DNA of 64,000 nucleotides. Source: Verrucomicrobiota bacterium (GTDB taxonomy: Bacteria > Verrucomicrobiota > Verrucomicrobiia > Opitutales > UBA953). Positions within the stretch are counted from its first letter, which is position 1. Each line of letters begins with the position of its first letter. The stretch covers positions 62,001-126,000 of the forward strand of contig VHCL01000001.1 in NCBI GenBank assembly GCA_016871725.1, written 5' to 3'. Below the pieces are notes generated by a model that was not told the origin of the DNA, did not search any database, and saw only the letters and a program-made list of their open reading frames with translations. The translations under genes and the position numbers were made by a program. This document shows positions 25,358-33,382 of this stretch, in pieces.

Positions 25358-27271
25358 TCAGTAGGCGCGGCCTTCGCGCTTCTCCCAGTAGTTGATGTAG
25401 GCCTGGTTGAGCACGCCGAGACCGCCCGGGGTCGGGTAGTCGCCGGTGAAGTACCAGTCGCCGCGGCTCGTCGGGCAGGCCTTGTGCAGCGAGGCGATCT
25501 TCTGGAAGACCAGGACGAGCTCGCCCTTCCAGCCGCTCTTCGCGGGGTAGACGAGTTCGGCCGCCTTGGCGGCGATCTCTTCTTCCGTGAAGGCGTCATA
25601 GATGCGCTTCACGTGGTTGCGCATCTCCTTGGTCGGCTTCTTCGCCTGGGCGACGCAGTCCTCGTAGACCTCGCGGAGGAGGTCGGCCATCCCGCGCTCC
25701 TTGCAGAGCGCGACGGCCGCCTGGAAGGCGAGGAACTTGCCCATCTCGGACATGTCGATGCCGTAGCAGTCCGGGTAGCGGATCTGCGGGGCGGTCGAGG
25801 CGATGACGATGCGCTTCGGGTTCGGGCGGGCGAGGATGCGCAGGATCGACTGGCGGAGCGTCGTGCCGCGGACGATCGAGTCGTCGACGCAGACGAGCGT
25901 GTCGCCCTCGCGCACGGTGCCGTACGAGATGTCGTACACGTGCGAGGCCATCTGCATGCGGTTCTTCTCCTGGGAGATGAACGTGCGCAGCTTGACGTCC
26001 TTGTGGGCGACCTTCTCGCCGCGGGGCCAGCCGCCGAGCACGAGCTTCTCGATGAGGGCCTCGTCGAGCTTCCCGGCGCGCTGCGCCGCGATCAGCCGCT
26101 CGCTGACCTGCGCGCGGCGGCGCTTGCGGAGCTCCTCCATCAGGCCGTACCAGGCGATCTCCGCCGTGTTCGGGATGTAGGAGAAGACCGCGTTGTCGTG
26201 GTCGTCGCGGATCTGCGCGAGCACGTCGTCGGCCAGGGCGGCGCCCAGGGCCTTGCGTTCGGCGTAGATCTCGGGGTCGTTGCCGCGGGAGAAGTAGATG
26301 CGCTCGAACGAGCAGTGGCGGGTCTCGCCCGGGGCGTGGAAGGATTCGATCGAGTGGCGGCCGTCCGCCTTCATGATCAGCGCGTGGCCGGGCGGGAGCT
26401 CGTGGACGTCCTCCTGGCCGACGCCGACGATCGTCATGAGCGCGACGCGTTCGGACGCGACGGCGATGAGGTCCTCGGTGCGCGCGTACCAGCACGGGCG
26501 GATGCCGTTGGGGTCGCGGATGACGAAGCTGTCGCCGTTGCCGACGAGGCCGGCGATGGCGTAGCCGCCGTCCCAGTGCTTGGCGGCCCGGCGCAGGACG
26601 TTGCCGATGTCCATGTGCTTCGAGATCTCCGCCTGCACGGCGGCGCCTTCGAGGCCCTGGTCCTTGAACGCCTTGAAGAGGCGGTCATGCTCCTCGTCGA
26701 GCCAGAAGCCGATCTCCTCGAGGATGGACTGCGTGTCGGTCGAGTAGATGACGTGGGCGCCGCGCTGGGTGAGCGAGGCGTTGAGCTCGCCGGTGTTGGT
26801 GAGGTTGAAGTTGCCGGCGACGAGCAGGTTGCGGGTCGGCCAGATGGACTTGCGCGCGTAGGGGTGGCAGGAGACGGAGTCGAAGCTGCCGGAGGTGCCG
26901 TAGCGCAGGTGCCCGAGCAGGAGCTCGCCGCCGAAGTCGAAGTGGCGCTTCACGGTCTCGGGGAACTCCGGGACGATGACCGCCTCGCGCATCTTGTCGG
27001 AGTAGGCCTTGATCTGGCGGGTGAAGATCTGGGTCAGGCCCTGGGCGCCGATCTCGCGGTCGCGGAAGAGGAAGGCCTCGCCGTTCTCGGCGCCGATCTT
27101 GACGCAGCCGATGCCGGCGCCGTCCTGGCCGCGGTTGTGCTGCTTCTCCATCAGCAGGAAGAGCTGGTTGAAGCCGTGCAGCGGCGTGCCGTACTTCTCC
27201 TGGTACCATTTCAGGTCCTTGGTCAGCCGGACAAGGGCAATGCCGCATTCGTGCCTTAAGGAGTCGCTCAT
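25358..27271 (-). CDS. purF: amidophosphoribosyltransferase, long form
   Basis: The first committed step of purine synthesis: transfer of ammonia from glutamine to PRPP. The 637-residue protein is longer than E. coli PurF (505) and resembles the long form of Bacteroidetes and Verrucomicrobia. Cys9 (RHECGIAL) is the N-terminal nucleophile after a short leader. The glutaminase domain has NRGQDGAGIG. The phosphoribosyltransferase loop is TLVCVDDSIVRGTTLRQSI. The extension and C-terminal tail are family features. It is not next to purE/K/N but shares the purine theme. Confidence 0.92.
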   Translation of the reverse strand: MSDSLRHECGIALVRLTKDLKWYQEKYGTPLHGFNQLFLLMEKQHNRGQDGAGIGCVKIGAENGEAFLFRDREIGAQGLTQIFTRQIKAYSDKMREAVIVPEFPETVKRHFDFGGELLLGHLRYGTSGSFDSVSCHPYARKSIWPTRNLLVAGNFNLTNTGELNASLTQRGAHVIYSTDTQSILEEIGFWLDEEHDRLFKAFKDQGLEGAAVQAEISKHMDIGNVLRRAAKHWDGGYAIAGLVGNGDSFVIRDPNGIRPCWYARTEDLIAVASERVALMTIVGVGQEDVHELPPGHALIMKADGRHSIESFHAPGETRHCSFERIYFSRGNDPEIYAERKALGAALADDVLAQIRDDHDNAVFSYIPNTAEIAWYGLMEELRKRRRAQVSERLIAAQRAGKLDEALIEKLVLGGWPRGEKVAHKDVKLRTFISQEKNRMQMASHVYDISYGTVREGDTLVCVDDSIVRGTTLRQSILRILARPNPKRIVIASTAPQIRYPDCYGIDMSEMGKFLAFQAAVALCKERGMADLLREVYEDCVAQAKKPTKEMRNHVKRIYDAFTEEEIAAKAAELVYPAKSGWKGELVLVFQKIASLHKACPTSRGDWYFTGDYPTPGGLGVLNQAYINYWEKREGRAY

Positions 27272-27323
27272 CGCAGGCCTCGGAGTTTGCCCGTCCGGCG
27301 CGCGTCCTGTCCAGCGCTTACTA

Positions 27324-28376
27324 TTAAGAGCGCAGCAGGCGGTCGAGCCGGGCGAGGCTCTCGCCGATCAGGCCCGCCATGTCGGCGTGCTGCCGGAAGG
27401 CCGGGTCCCGGTGGTATTCGGCCAGCCCGTCGGCGAGTTCCCTGGCTTTTTCGGGCGCGGTCAGGGGATTGGCCCGCATCGCGGCCAGGAGGTCCTTGAC
27501 CCGGTCGGGCGCGGCGAGGTGCCGGCGGTGGATGAGCGACTGCTCCTCGCGCCGGTACTGGGCGGCGGAGGCGGCGTTGATGTGCTTGGCGCAGAGCTGG
27601 GCGAAGGGCCGGTTCTCCTTGAACGACCCGGGCAGGTAGAAGCGGAGGCGCCCGTCATAGCTCTGCTGGTCGAAGTCCATGGCGCGCACGCGGATGGCGG
27701 TGGCGTCGAAGTCCGGAGTGACGGCGATGACGAAGTTGTAGGCGCGCATGTCGCCGAGCAGGCGCACGAGGCAGCGCTCCTCGAACTTGATGAGCTCCTT
27801 GGCCAGGCGCACCGGGTGGTGGCCGTCGGCGTGCAGCCATTTCTCGGCGAAGATGTCGCCCGGGATCCCGGTGACGTGCTCCTCGACCAGGGTCTCGCCC
27901 CAGGTGAGGTAGAGCATGCGGTTCGGCGAGAGCAGGTGCTCGAGCTCGAGCCCGCACACGCGCGAGGCGTCGCCGACCTTCACGTAGAAGTAGTCGTGGT
28001 TCTCGTTGTACGCGTTGACGATGCGGACGCGGAAGGGCTGCGAGTTGCCGAAGGAGCAGAAGTCCACGCGGTCGACGTACACGTGGCTGAAGACCTTCAT
28101 GCCGCCTTCGCCGCGCAGGAGCGCATACGTCTCGAGCAGGCCCTGGGAGAGCCGGCCCATCTCCTCCGGCGGATAGGCCACGGTCTCCCAGAGGGTGTCC
28201 TTCCCGCGTTCGAGCAGCGGCATCGCCGCGGTGAACCGGCGGAGCTGCGCGTACGAGACGGGCAGGGGGACTTCGCGGCCTTCGCGCGAAAGGTAGGCGC
28301 GCAGCTCCTCGCCGATCGGATAGGCCGGCTTGCGGTTCGTCCGCTTGAACTCGGCTTCGCTTCCGGCGGCGTCCAT
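27324..28376 (-). CDS. conserved hypothetical protein, function unknown
   Basis: I do not recognise the 350-residue soluble protein. Visible features: a Lys/Arg-rich N-terminus (MDAAGSEAEFKRTNRKPAYPIGEELRAYLS kept short here), no signal or membrane segment, and LLGDMRAYNFVIAVTPD followed about ten residues later by RAMDFDQQSYDG. That arrangement resembles the D..N and DFD patterns of atypical kinases such as HipA-like folds, but the resemblance is weak. The start is the ATG at 28376. It lies 2 bases after the Nudix gene, so both are probably co-transcribed. Confidence 0.6.
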   Translation of the reverse strand: MDAAGSEAEFKRTNRKPAYPIGEELRAYLSREGREVPLPVSYAQLRRFTAAMPLLERGKDTLWETVAYPPEEMGRLSQGLLETYALLRGEGGMKVFSHVYVDRVDFCSFGNSQPFRVRIVNAYNENHDYFYVKVGDASRVCGLELEHLLSPNRMLYLTWGETLVEEHVTGIPGDIFAEKWLHADGHHPVRLAKELIKFEERCLVRLLGDMRAYNFVIAVTPDFDATAIRVRAMDFDQQSYDGRLRFYLPGSFKENRPFAQLCAKHINAASAAQYRREEQSLIHRRHLAAPDRVKDLLAAMRANPLTAPEKARELADGLAEYHRDPAFRQHADMAGLIGESLARLDRLLRS

Positions 28377-28378
28377 CG

Positions 28379-28900
28379 TCAGTCGAGGTGCGGCCGCGCG
28401 CTGGTCTCCTCGACCACGACGCGCAGCGGCGCGCCGGGGTGGCATTCGGCGCGGTAGGCGATGAAGCCGCGGCGGTGCTCGTCGTAGACCGGCCAGAGCA
28501 GGGTGCGGTCCGTCTCCGGCACGGCGACATCGCCGAGCTCCTCGCGCGCGAAGAAGGCGAAGCGGCCTTCGTCGATCGTCGCCGGCAGGGCCGTCAGCGG
28601 CTTGCGGCAGTCGAAGAGGAACATGAGCCAGTGCGACTGGCCTTCGTAGCCTTTCTCGGAGATCATCCCGAAGAGGTGCAGGTCCTCGGTCGCGACGGTC
28701 ACGCCGGTCTCCTCGAAGGTCTCGCGCACGGCGCATTCGAACGGCGATTCGCCGACGCCCATCTCGAGCTTGCCGCCGATCGGGCTCCAGCAGCCGAGGT
28801 TCGGCGCCTTGGTGCGCTGGATGAGCAGGAGGCGGCCCGCCTCGTCCCGCAGGAAGACGAGGACGCTGATCTTGAAGGGCAGGGCGGCGCCGGCGGTCAT
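28379..28900 (-). CDS. Nudix hydrolase
   Basis: The 173-residue enzyme has a full Nudix box (GGKLEMGVGESPFECAVRETFEETGV; Gx5Ex7REUxEExGU, in order). It should cleave a nucleoside-diphosphate-linked substrate; the substrate cannot be told. The start at 28900 has a good GGGTGAGG ribosome site; an ATG at 28933 would add 11 residues. It is 2 bases from the downstream hypothetical gene. Confidence 0.88.
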   Translation of the reverse strand: MTAGAALPFKISVLVFLRDEAGRLLLIQRTKAPNLGCWSPIGGKLEMGVGESPFECAVRETFEETGVTVATEDLHLFGMISEKGYEGQSHWLMFLFDCRKPLTALPATIDEGRFAFFAREELGDVAVPETDRTLLWPVYDEHRRGFIAYRAECHPGAPLRVVVEETSARPHLD

Positions 28901-28948
28901 GGCCTCACCCTTGCGGGCGGAGTCCGGCGGCACAACCCCGGAGTGCGC

Positions 28949-29941
28949 TCAGCCGGCCAGGATGGCGTCGATGCGCCGGAGTTCTTCCGCGGCGAACGGC
29001 GCCGACGAAGCCGCGGCCACGCACTGCTCGAGCTGGGTGACCTTGCTCGCCCCGATGAGGGCCGAGGTCACGCGGCGGTCCCGCAGGACCCAGGCGAGCG
29101 CCATCCCCGCGAGCGGCTGCCCGCGCTCCGCGGCGACCTCCGCGAGCCGGCGGACCTTCGCCATGCGCGCGGCGTCGAGCTGCTCGGGACGCAGGTAGCC
29201 GTGCGGCTTGCCGGCGCGCGCGTCGGCGGGGACGCCCCGCAGGTAACGGTCGGTGAGCATGCCTTGCGCGAGCGGCGAGAAGACCGCGCAGCCGAGGCCT
29301 TCCTTTTCCACGACGTCGAGGAGCCCGGCTTCCGGCGTCCGTTCGAAGAGGCTGTACTTGGGCTGGTGCAGCACGCACGGCGCGCCGAGCTCGCGCAGGA
29401 GCGCGCACGCGCGCACGGTGTCCTCCGGGCCGTAGTTCGAGATCGCGGCGTACAACGCCTTGCCCGAGCGCACCGCCTGGGCGAGCGCGCCCATGGTCTC
29501 CTCGAGCGGCGTCCGCGGGTCGCGCCGGTGGCTGTAGAACACGTCCACGTAGGGCAGCCCCATCCGCTTCAGCGACTGGTCGAGCGACGCGAGGAGGTAT
29601 TTGCGCGAGCCGAAATCACCGTGCGGCCCGGGCCACATGGTGTAACCGGCCTTGGTGGAGATGATGAGCTCGTCGCGATAGGCGCCCAGGTCTTCCCGTA
29701 GGATACGACCGAAGGTCTCCTCGGCGCTGCCGGGCGCAGGGCCGTAGTTGTTCGCGAGGTCGAAGTGCGTGACGCCGAGGTCGAAGGCGCGCAGGGCGAT
29801 CGCCCGCGCGTTGGCGTAGTCGTCGACGCTCCCGAAGTTATGCCAGAGGCCGAGCGAGATCTTCGGCAGGTGCAGGCCGGATTTCCCGCAGCGGGCCTGG
29901 AAGGAGGGCTGGGCGTAGCGGGCGGGGTCGGCCGAGTGCAT
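28949..29941 (-). CDS. aldo/keto reductase (YghZ-like)
   Basis: The 330-residue NADPH-dependent TIM-barrel oxidoreductase has ISLGLWHNFGSVDD, FDLANNYGPAPGSAEETFG (catalytic Asp/Tyr region), YVDVFYSHRRDPRTPLEETMGAL and VTSALIGASKVTQLEQ near the end. The ISLGLWHNFG start and the RTPLEETM segment are typical of the YghZ/GAP-reductase branch (methylglyoxal or L-glyceraldehyde 3-phosphate). I use the ATG at 29941; a TTG at 29953 is possible. No clear operon partner. Confidence 0.88.
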   Translation of the reverse strand: MHSADPARYAQPSFQARCGKSGLHLPKISLGLWHNFGSVDDYANARAIALRAFDLGVTHFDLANNYGPAPGSAEETFGRILREDLGAYRDELIISTKAGYTMWPGPHGDFGSRKYLLASLDQSLKRMGLPYVDVFYSHRRDPRTPLEETMGALAQAVRSGKALYAAISNYGPEDTVRACALLRELGAPCVLHQPKYSLFERTPEAGLLDVVEKEGLGCAVFSPLAQGMLTDRYLRGVPADARAGKPHGYLRPEQLDAARMAKVRRLAEVAAERGQPLAGMALAWVLRDRRVTSALIGASKVTQLEQCVAAASSAPFAAEELRRIDAILAG

Positions 29942-29979
29942 GCTCCCAATCAACGCACGGCCGACCGGCTTGCCAGCGC

Positions 29980-30246
29980 TTAACAGCCTGCCTGTTGGGC
30001 CTGGATGGCGGACTTCTTCGTGAGATCGGAGTTCTCAAGGGGTCCATCGATCAGGGTGCCGACCGAAGCGGCGACCAAGCTCAGGAGCCCGTGGCGGTCG
30101 ACCAAACGGAGAGCCCGGACGGTCTTGCGGGCGAACTCCTTACCTAAGGTCGCGGTGGCGTGGATATACGTCAGCACGCAGAACAGGATGATGGCCCATA
30201 ATCGGAGCATCGGGAAGAGGGATGGCGTGGATGAGCCCATGCCCAA
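29980..30246 (-). CDS. small predicted exported or membrane protein, unknown
   Basis: The frame of up to 88 residues has a hydrophobic segment (LRLWAIILFCVLTYIHATATLG) that looks like a signal peptide or membrane anchor, then a Lys/Arg/Asp-rich tail. GC is lower than in neighbouring genes and no clear ribosome site is seen; starts at 30246, 30240 and 30210 are all possible. It is divergent from mutM. I include it because the frame is open in a region that would otherwise be a gap of over 400 bases. Confidence 0.45.
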   Translation of the reverse strand: MGMGSSTPSLFPMLRLWAIILFCVLTYIHATATLGKEFARKTVRALRLVDRHGLLSLVAASVGTLIDGPLENSDLTKKSAIQAQQAGC

Positions 30247-30271
30247 TATTATGCAGACCCCGTGCCAACGT

Positions 30272-30316
30272 CCCTAGGGGGTAGTTTTGCCTAAAAATAG
30301 GCAAAACCTCCTAGGG
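30272..30316. promoter_or_regulatory. interrupted palindrome in divergent intergenic region (possible operator)
   Basis: A perfect 10-bp inverted repeat, GTTTTGCCTA (30284-30293) and TAGGCAAAAC (30298-30307) with a 4-nt AAAA loop, is flanked by outer CCCTAG/CTAGGG arms (30272-30277 and 30311-30316). A further half-site TGCCTAA follows at 30320-30326. It lies between divergent genes at about 70 bases from mutM, so it is probably an operator or promoter element rather than a terminator. Confidence 0.55.
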
Positions 30317-30388
30317 TCGTGCCTAATAATCTAAGAATCCCGCCGGCTTTCCTTCGCTCCCTCTTCCGCTTAGGTGAAACCAAGTCCC

Positions 30389-31204
30389 ATGCCTGAGCTC
30401 GCCGAAGTCGAATATTTCCGCCGTCGTTGGGACCCCGGCCTGGGTCGCAAGGTCTCCGCCGTCCGTCTCAATCCCAAGGCCCGGATCGGCCGGGGCGTCC
30501 CCGCGGCGGCGCTGACCAAGGCGTTGGTCGGAGCGAAGTTCGTCGAGTCCTTCGCCGCGGCGAAGCAGATGGCCTTCCGTTTCTCCGGCGGGACGTGGCT
30601 CGGCGTCCATCTCGGCATGACCGGTCGGCTCGAGGCCGGCGACGCGGAGCGCGAGCCGACGCCTTACGACCACTTCAAGCTGCGGATGACGGGCGGCAAG
30701 GAGCTCGTCTTCGTCGATCCGCGGCAGTTCGGCCGCGTCCAGTTCTGGCAGGGCGACGGCGTGCCGCCGTGGTGGGCGAAGATCCCGCCCGCGATCCTGT
30801 CGCCGGAGTTCACCGTCGGCGTCGTCGAGGTGTTCCTACGCCGGCGCGCGCGCACGGCGATCAAGCCCGTGCTCCTCATGCAGGAACGTTTCCCCGGCAT
30901 CGGCAACTGGATGGCCGACGAGGTCCTCTGGCGCGCGGGCTTCCATCCGCAGGCCAAGGCCGGAGCGTTCGGACCGAAGTCCGTGCGCAAGCTGCATGCG
31001 ACCTTGCGCGAGGTCTGCGCCGAAGCGATGGCCGTCATCGGCAAGGATTGGTCCGATCCGCCCGACACCTGGCTCTTCAACCACCGCTGGCGGGACGGCG
31101 GACGTTGTCCGCGCTCGAAGCAGCCGCTCGTCCGCGCGGACGTCGGCGGCCGCACCACGTGCTGGTCGCCCGCCCGGCAGGCGCTCGGCGCCGAACGCCG
31201 TTGA
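30389..31204 (+). CDS. mutM: formamidopyrimidine-DNA glycosylase family protein (Fpg/Nei), degenerate zinc finger
   Basis: Base-excision repair enzyme removing oxidised purines. The 271-residue protein must begin at the ATG at 30389, because processed Fpg needs Pro-Glu at its new N-terminus (MPELAEVEYF). The lesion Lys region is AAAKQMAF and the helix-two-turn-helix is GIGNWMADEVLWRAGFHP. The C-terminal zinc finger is abnormal: only two of the four Cys are visible (GRCPRSKQPLV...GGRTTCWSPARQ). It may fold as a zincless finger, as in some Nei-like enzymes. A longer upstream start at 30374 was rejected. Confidence 0.9.
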   Translation: MPELAEVEYFRRRWDPGLGRKVSAVRLNPKARIGRGVPAAALTKALVGAKFVESFAAAKQMAFRFSGGTWLGVHLGMTGRLEAGDAEREPTPYDHFKLRMTGGKELVFVDPRQFGRVQFWQGDGVPPWWAKIPPAILSPEFTVGVVEVFLRRRARTAIKPVLLMQERFPGIGNWMADEVLWRAGFHPQAKAGAFGPKSVRKLHATLREVCAEAMAVIGKDWSDPPDTWLFNHRWRDGGRCPRSKQPLVRADVGGRTTCWSPARQALGAERR

Positions 31205-31234
31205 CCTTCCGCGCGGCCGCGCGAACTTGAGGTC

Positions 31235-31801
31235 ATGCGCGTCACCGGCGGCATCGCCCGAGGCATCCCGCTCCGCGTCCCCACGCAGGGGGGCGTGCGC
31301 CCCGCCACGGATTACATCCGTGAGGCGGTCTTCAATTCGCTCGCCGCGTTCGTCCCGGGCACGGCGGTGCTCGACCTCTTCGCCGGCACCGGCGCCTACG
31401 GACTCGAATCGCTCAGCCGCGGAGCCTTGCGCGCCACGTGCGTCGACCAGCGCATCGGCGCGGAGCTGGCGGCCAACGCCGCCGCGGTCGCGAAATCGAT
31501 GGGCGTCGCCGAACTGCCTTTCACGAAGATCACCGGCGACGCGACCAAGCCCGGCGTGGCCGCCGGCCGCTTCGACCTCGTGTTCGCCGATCCGCCCTGG
31601 GAGCTCTGGCAGACGAAGGGCGCGGAGATCGCCGCGACGGCGGTGAGCTACGCCGAAGAGGGCGCGCACGTGCGCGTGGTCCTCGAGGCGCCCGGCGGCT
31701 ACGAAGTCCCGGTGCCCGCGGGCTGGAAGCTGCGCAAGGTCATCGGCAAAGGCAAAGGCCAGCCCGCCGCGTCCGTCCTCGTCCGCAAGGCCGCGGAGTG
31801 A
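31235..31801 (+). CDS. rsmD: 16S rRNA (guanine966-N2)-methyltransferase RsmD
   Basis: The 188-residue SAM-dependent methyltransferase has the RsmD opening MRVTGGIARGIPLRVPTQ, then RPATDYIREAVFNSL, motif I VLDLFAGTGAYGLESLSRGA and the catalytic motif FADPPWE. It modifies G966 of 16S rRNA in small-subunit assembly. It lies 30 bases after mutM and is convergent with rsmE, another 16S rRNA methyltransferase. Confidence 0.92.
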   Translation: MRVTGGIARGIPLRVPTQGGVRPATDYIREAVFNSLAAFVPGTAVLDLFAGTGAYGLESLSRGALRATCVDQRIGAELAANAAAVAKSMGVAELPFTKITGDATKPGVAAGRFDLVFADPPWELWQTKGAEIAATAVSYAEEGAHVRVVLEAPGGYEVPVPAGWKLRKVIGKGKGQPAASVLVRKAAE

Positions 31802-32536
31802 TCAGCCGCCGACCGGCCGGTGTTTCGTCCACGCGCGCAGGTGCGCGAGCAGGAGCGCGCCGCCGACCAGCGCCGCGGCCTCGACGCGCAGGATGCGGTC
31901 GCCGAGATGCGCGAACGTGAAGCCCGCCGCGTGCAGCGTGGCCCGCTCCGTCTCCGCGAAGCCGCGCTCCGGCCCGATCGCGAGCACCGCGGCCGTCGCC
32001 GGAGCCGAAGGCTCCGGCGTGCCGTTGGCTTCGTACGGATCGAGCGCGACCTTCCACGCGTCGGCCGCGACGAGCGCGACGGCTTCGGCGAGCGAACCGA
32101 CTCGCGTCACTTCCGGCACGAGCGTCGAGCAGGCTTGTTCGGTTCCCTTGATGACATGCTCGCGCCATTCGTCGTCTTTCCAGAGCGAGCTCGTGAGGTA
32201 GCCCGGGTCGCCTTTCGCCGATTCGAAGAAGATGATGCGCGCGGCGCCGAGGCTCGCGAGGTCGTGCAGGACTTTCTTCGCGGTCTGCGGACGCGGGAGG
32301 CCGACGAGCACCGTGAGCGGCAGGCGCGCCTGCGCGGCCTTCTCCCAGGCGACGGTGAACATCAGGCGCGGCGCGAGCGCGACGATCGTCGCGATGCCGC
32401 GCAGGCCGTTCTCGACGCCGACGTGGAACGCGCCCCCGACGGCGAGCCCGACGGTCTCGCGGAGATGGCGGGCGCGCCCGTCGTCGGCCGGCAAGCCGGT
32501 CGTCGCCTCCGCTGGGGTGATCAGCACCAAGTTCAC
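31802..32536 (-). CDS. rsmE: 16S rRNA (uracil1498-N3)-methyltransferase RsmE
   Basis: The 244-residue SPOUT-family (trefoil-knot) methyltransferase has RHLRETVGL near the N-terminus (PUA-like part), KVLHDLASLGAARIIFFESAKG, and the knot motifs LAIGPERGFAETE and LGDRILRVEAAAL. It methylates N3 of U1498 in 16S rRNA. Its stop directly abuts that of convergent rsmD. Confidence 0.93.
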   Translation of the reverse strand: MNLVLITPAEATTGLPADDGRARHLRETVGLAVGGAFHVGVENGLRGIATIVALAPRLMFTVAWEKAAQARLPLTVLVGLPRPQTAKKVLHDLASLGAARIIFFESAKGDPGYLTSSLWKDDEWREHVIKGTEQACSTLVPEVTRVGSLAEAVALVAADAWKVALDPYEANGTPEPSAPATAAVLAIGPERGFAETERATLHAAGFTFAHLGDRILRVEAAALVGGALLLAHLRAWTKHRPVGG

Positions 32537-32624
32537 TTCGTCAAAGGTGGACGCGCGGGTCCGAGTGGCGAGAGGGAAGGGTGCTAACGCTTGCGCGCGT
32601 GGCCGACCCTTTCATGATGGGGGC

Positions 32625-33260
32625 ATGGACCTTTCGGACTTCCGTAAAGAGTATGCCGCCCACGGGGTCGACCGGCACGAGCTGCTCGAGTCGCCTCTGG
32701 CCCAGTTCAAGGCCTGGTTCGACCAGGCCAAGGCGGCCGGCGTGGTGGAGCCGAACGCGATGGTCCTCTCGACCCTGGGGCTCGACGGCTTTCCTTCTTC
32801 CCGGACCGTCCTCCTCAAAGCCGCCGACGAGCGGGGCTTCTCCTTCTTTACTAACTATGGGAGTAAGAAGGGGGCCGAGATCGCGGCCAACCCTCGGGTG
32901 ACCCTGCTTTTCCCTTGGTTCGCCCTGGAGCGTCAGATTCACATAACTGGTTCACTGGTAAAGACATCGGAAGAAGAGTCGGTGGCCTATTTCGCCCGCC
33001 GCCCCTATGGCAGCCAGCTGGGCGCCCTCGCCTCGGATCAGAGTGAAATCATCGCCGACCGGAAGGTCCTGGAAACGCGCTTGGCCGAGCTCAAGGCCAA
33101 GCATGCCGAAGGCCAGGTCCCGAAGCCCCCGCACTGGGGTGGGTACCGCCTGATTCCGCATCATTTCGAGTTCTGGCAGGGCCGCACAAATCGTCTCCAT
33201 GATCGCTTCGTTTACACCCTAAAGGGCGACAAATGGGAGATCGTCCGGCTGTCGCCCTGA
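32625..33260 (+). CDS. pdxH: pyridoxamine/pyridoxine 5'-phosphate oxidase
   Basis: FMN-dependent enzyme making pyridoxal 5'-phosphate. The 211-residue protein has MVLSTLGLDGFPSSRTVLLKAADERGFSFFTNYGSKKGAEIAANPRVTLLFPW (family core, quoted in parts), PYGSQLGALASDQS, and the C-terminal HHFEFWQGRTNRLHDR. The ATG at 32625 gives the family N-terminus. The 3' half is lower in GC than its neighbours (about 52% in a sampled line). The stop sits in a 16-bp perfect palindrome. Confidence 0.95.
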   Translation: MDLSDFRKEYAAHGVDRHELLESPLAQFKAWFDQAKAAGVVEPNAMVLSTLGLDGFPSSRTVLLKAADERGFSFFTNYGSKKGAEIAANPRVTLLFPWFALERQIHITGSLVKTSEEESVAYFARRPYGSQLGALASDQSEIIADRKVLETRLAELKAKHAEGQVPKPPHWGGYRLIPHHFEFWQGRTNRLHDRFVYTLKGDKWEIVRLSP

Positions 33261-33382
33261 GGCCTCAGGGTAATTAGAATTACTAATGGCGTGGGCCTTG
33301 CTCCTCTTACTCTGGGGCAGGGGGTATGCGTAGGGTTGACCCCCGCCTATGGAATCATTCACCAATGCCTCTTTGCGTCTAA
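33255..33382 (+). promoter_or_regulatory. intergenic region upstream of the ATP synthase operon
   Basis: It begins with a perfect 16-bp palindrome around the pdxH stop (CCCTGAGGCCTCAGGG, 33255-33270), followed by an AT-rich TAATTAGAATTACTAAT stretch. A GGCAGGGGGTA element and a TTGACC hexamer near 33336 follow. It should contain the atp promoter; the exact start site cannot be fixed. Confidence 0.4.

Noticed and set aside
30005-30277. Plus-strand 90-residue frame opposite the small minus-strand gene
   Set aside because: No signal, motif or ribosome site; the minus frame has a clear hydrophobic segment and was preferred, at low confidence.
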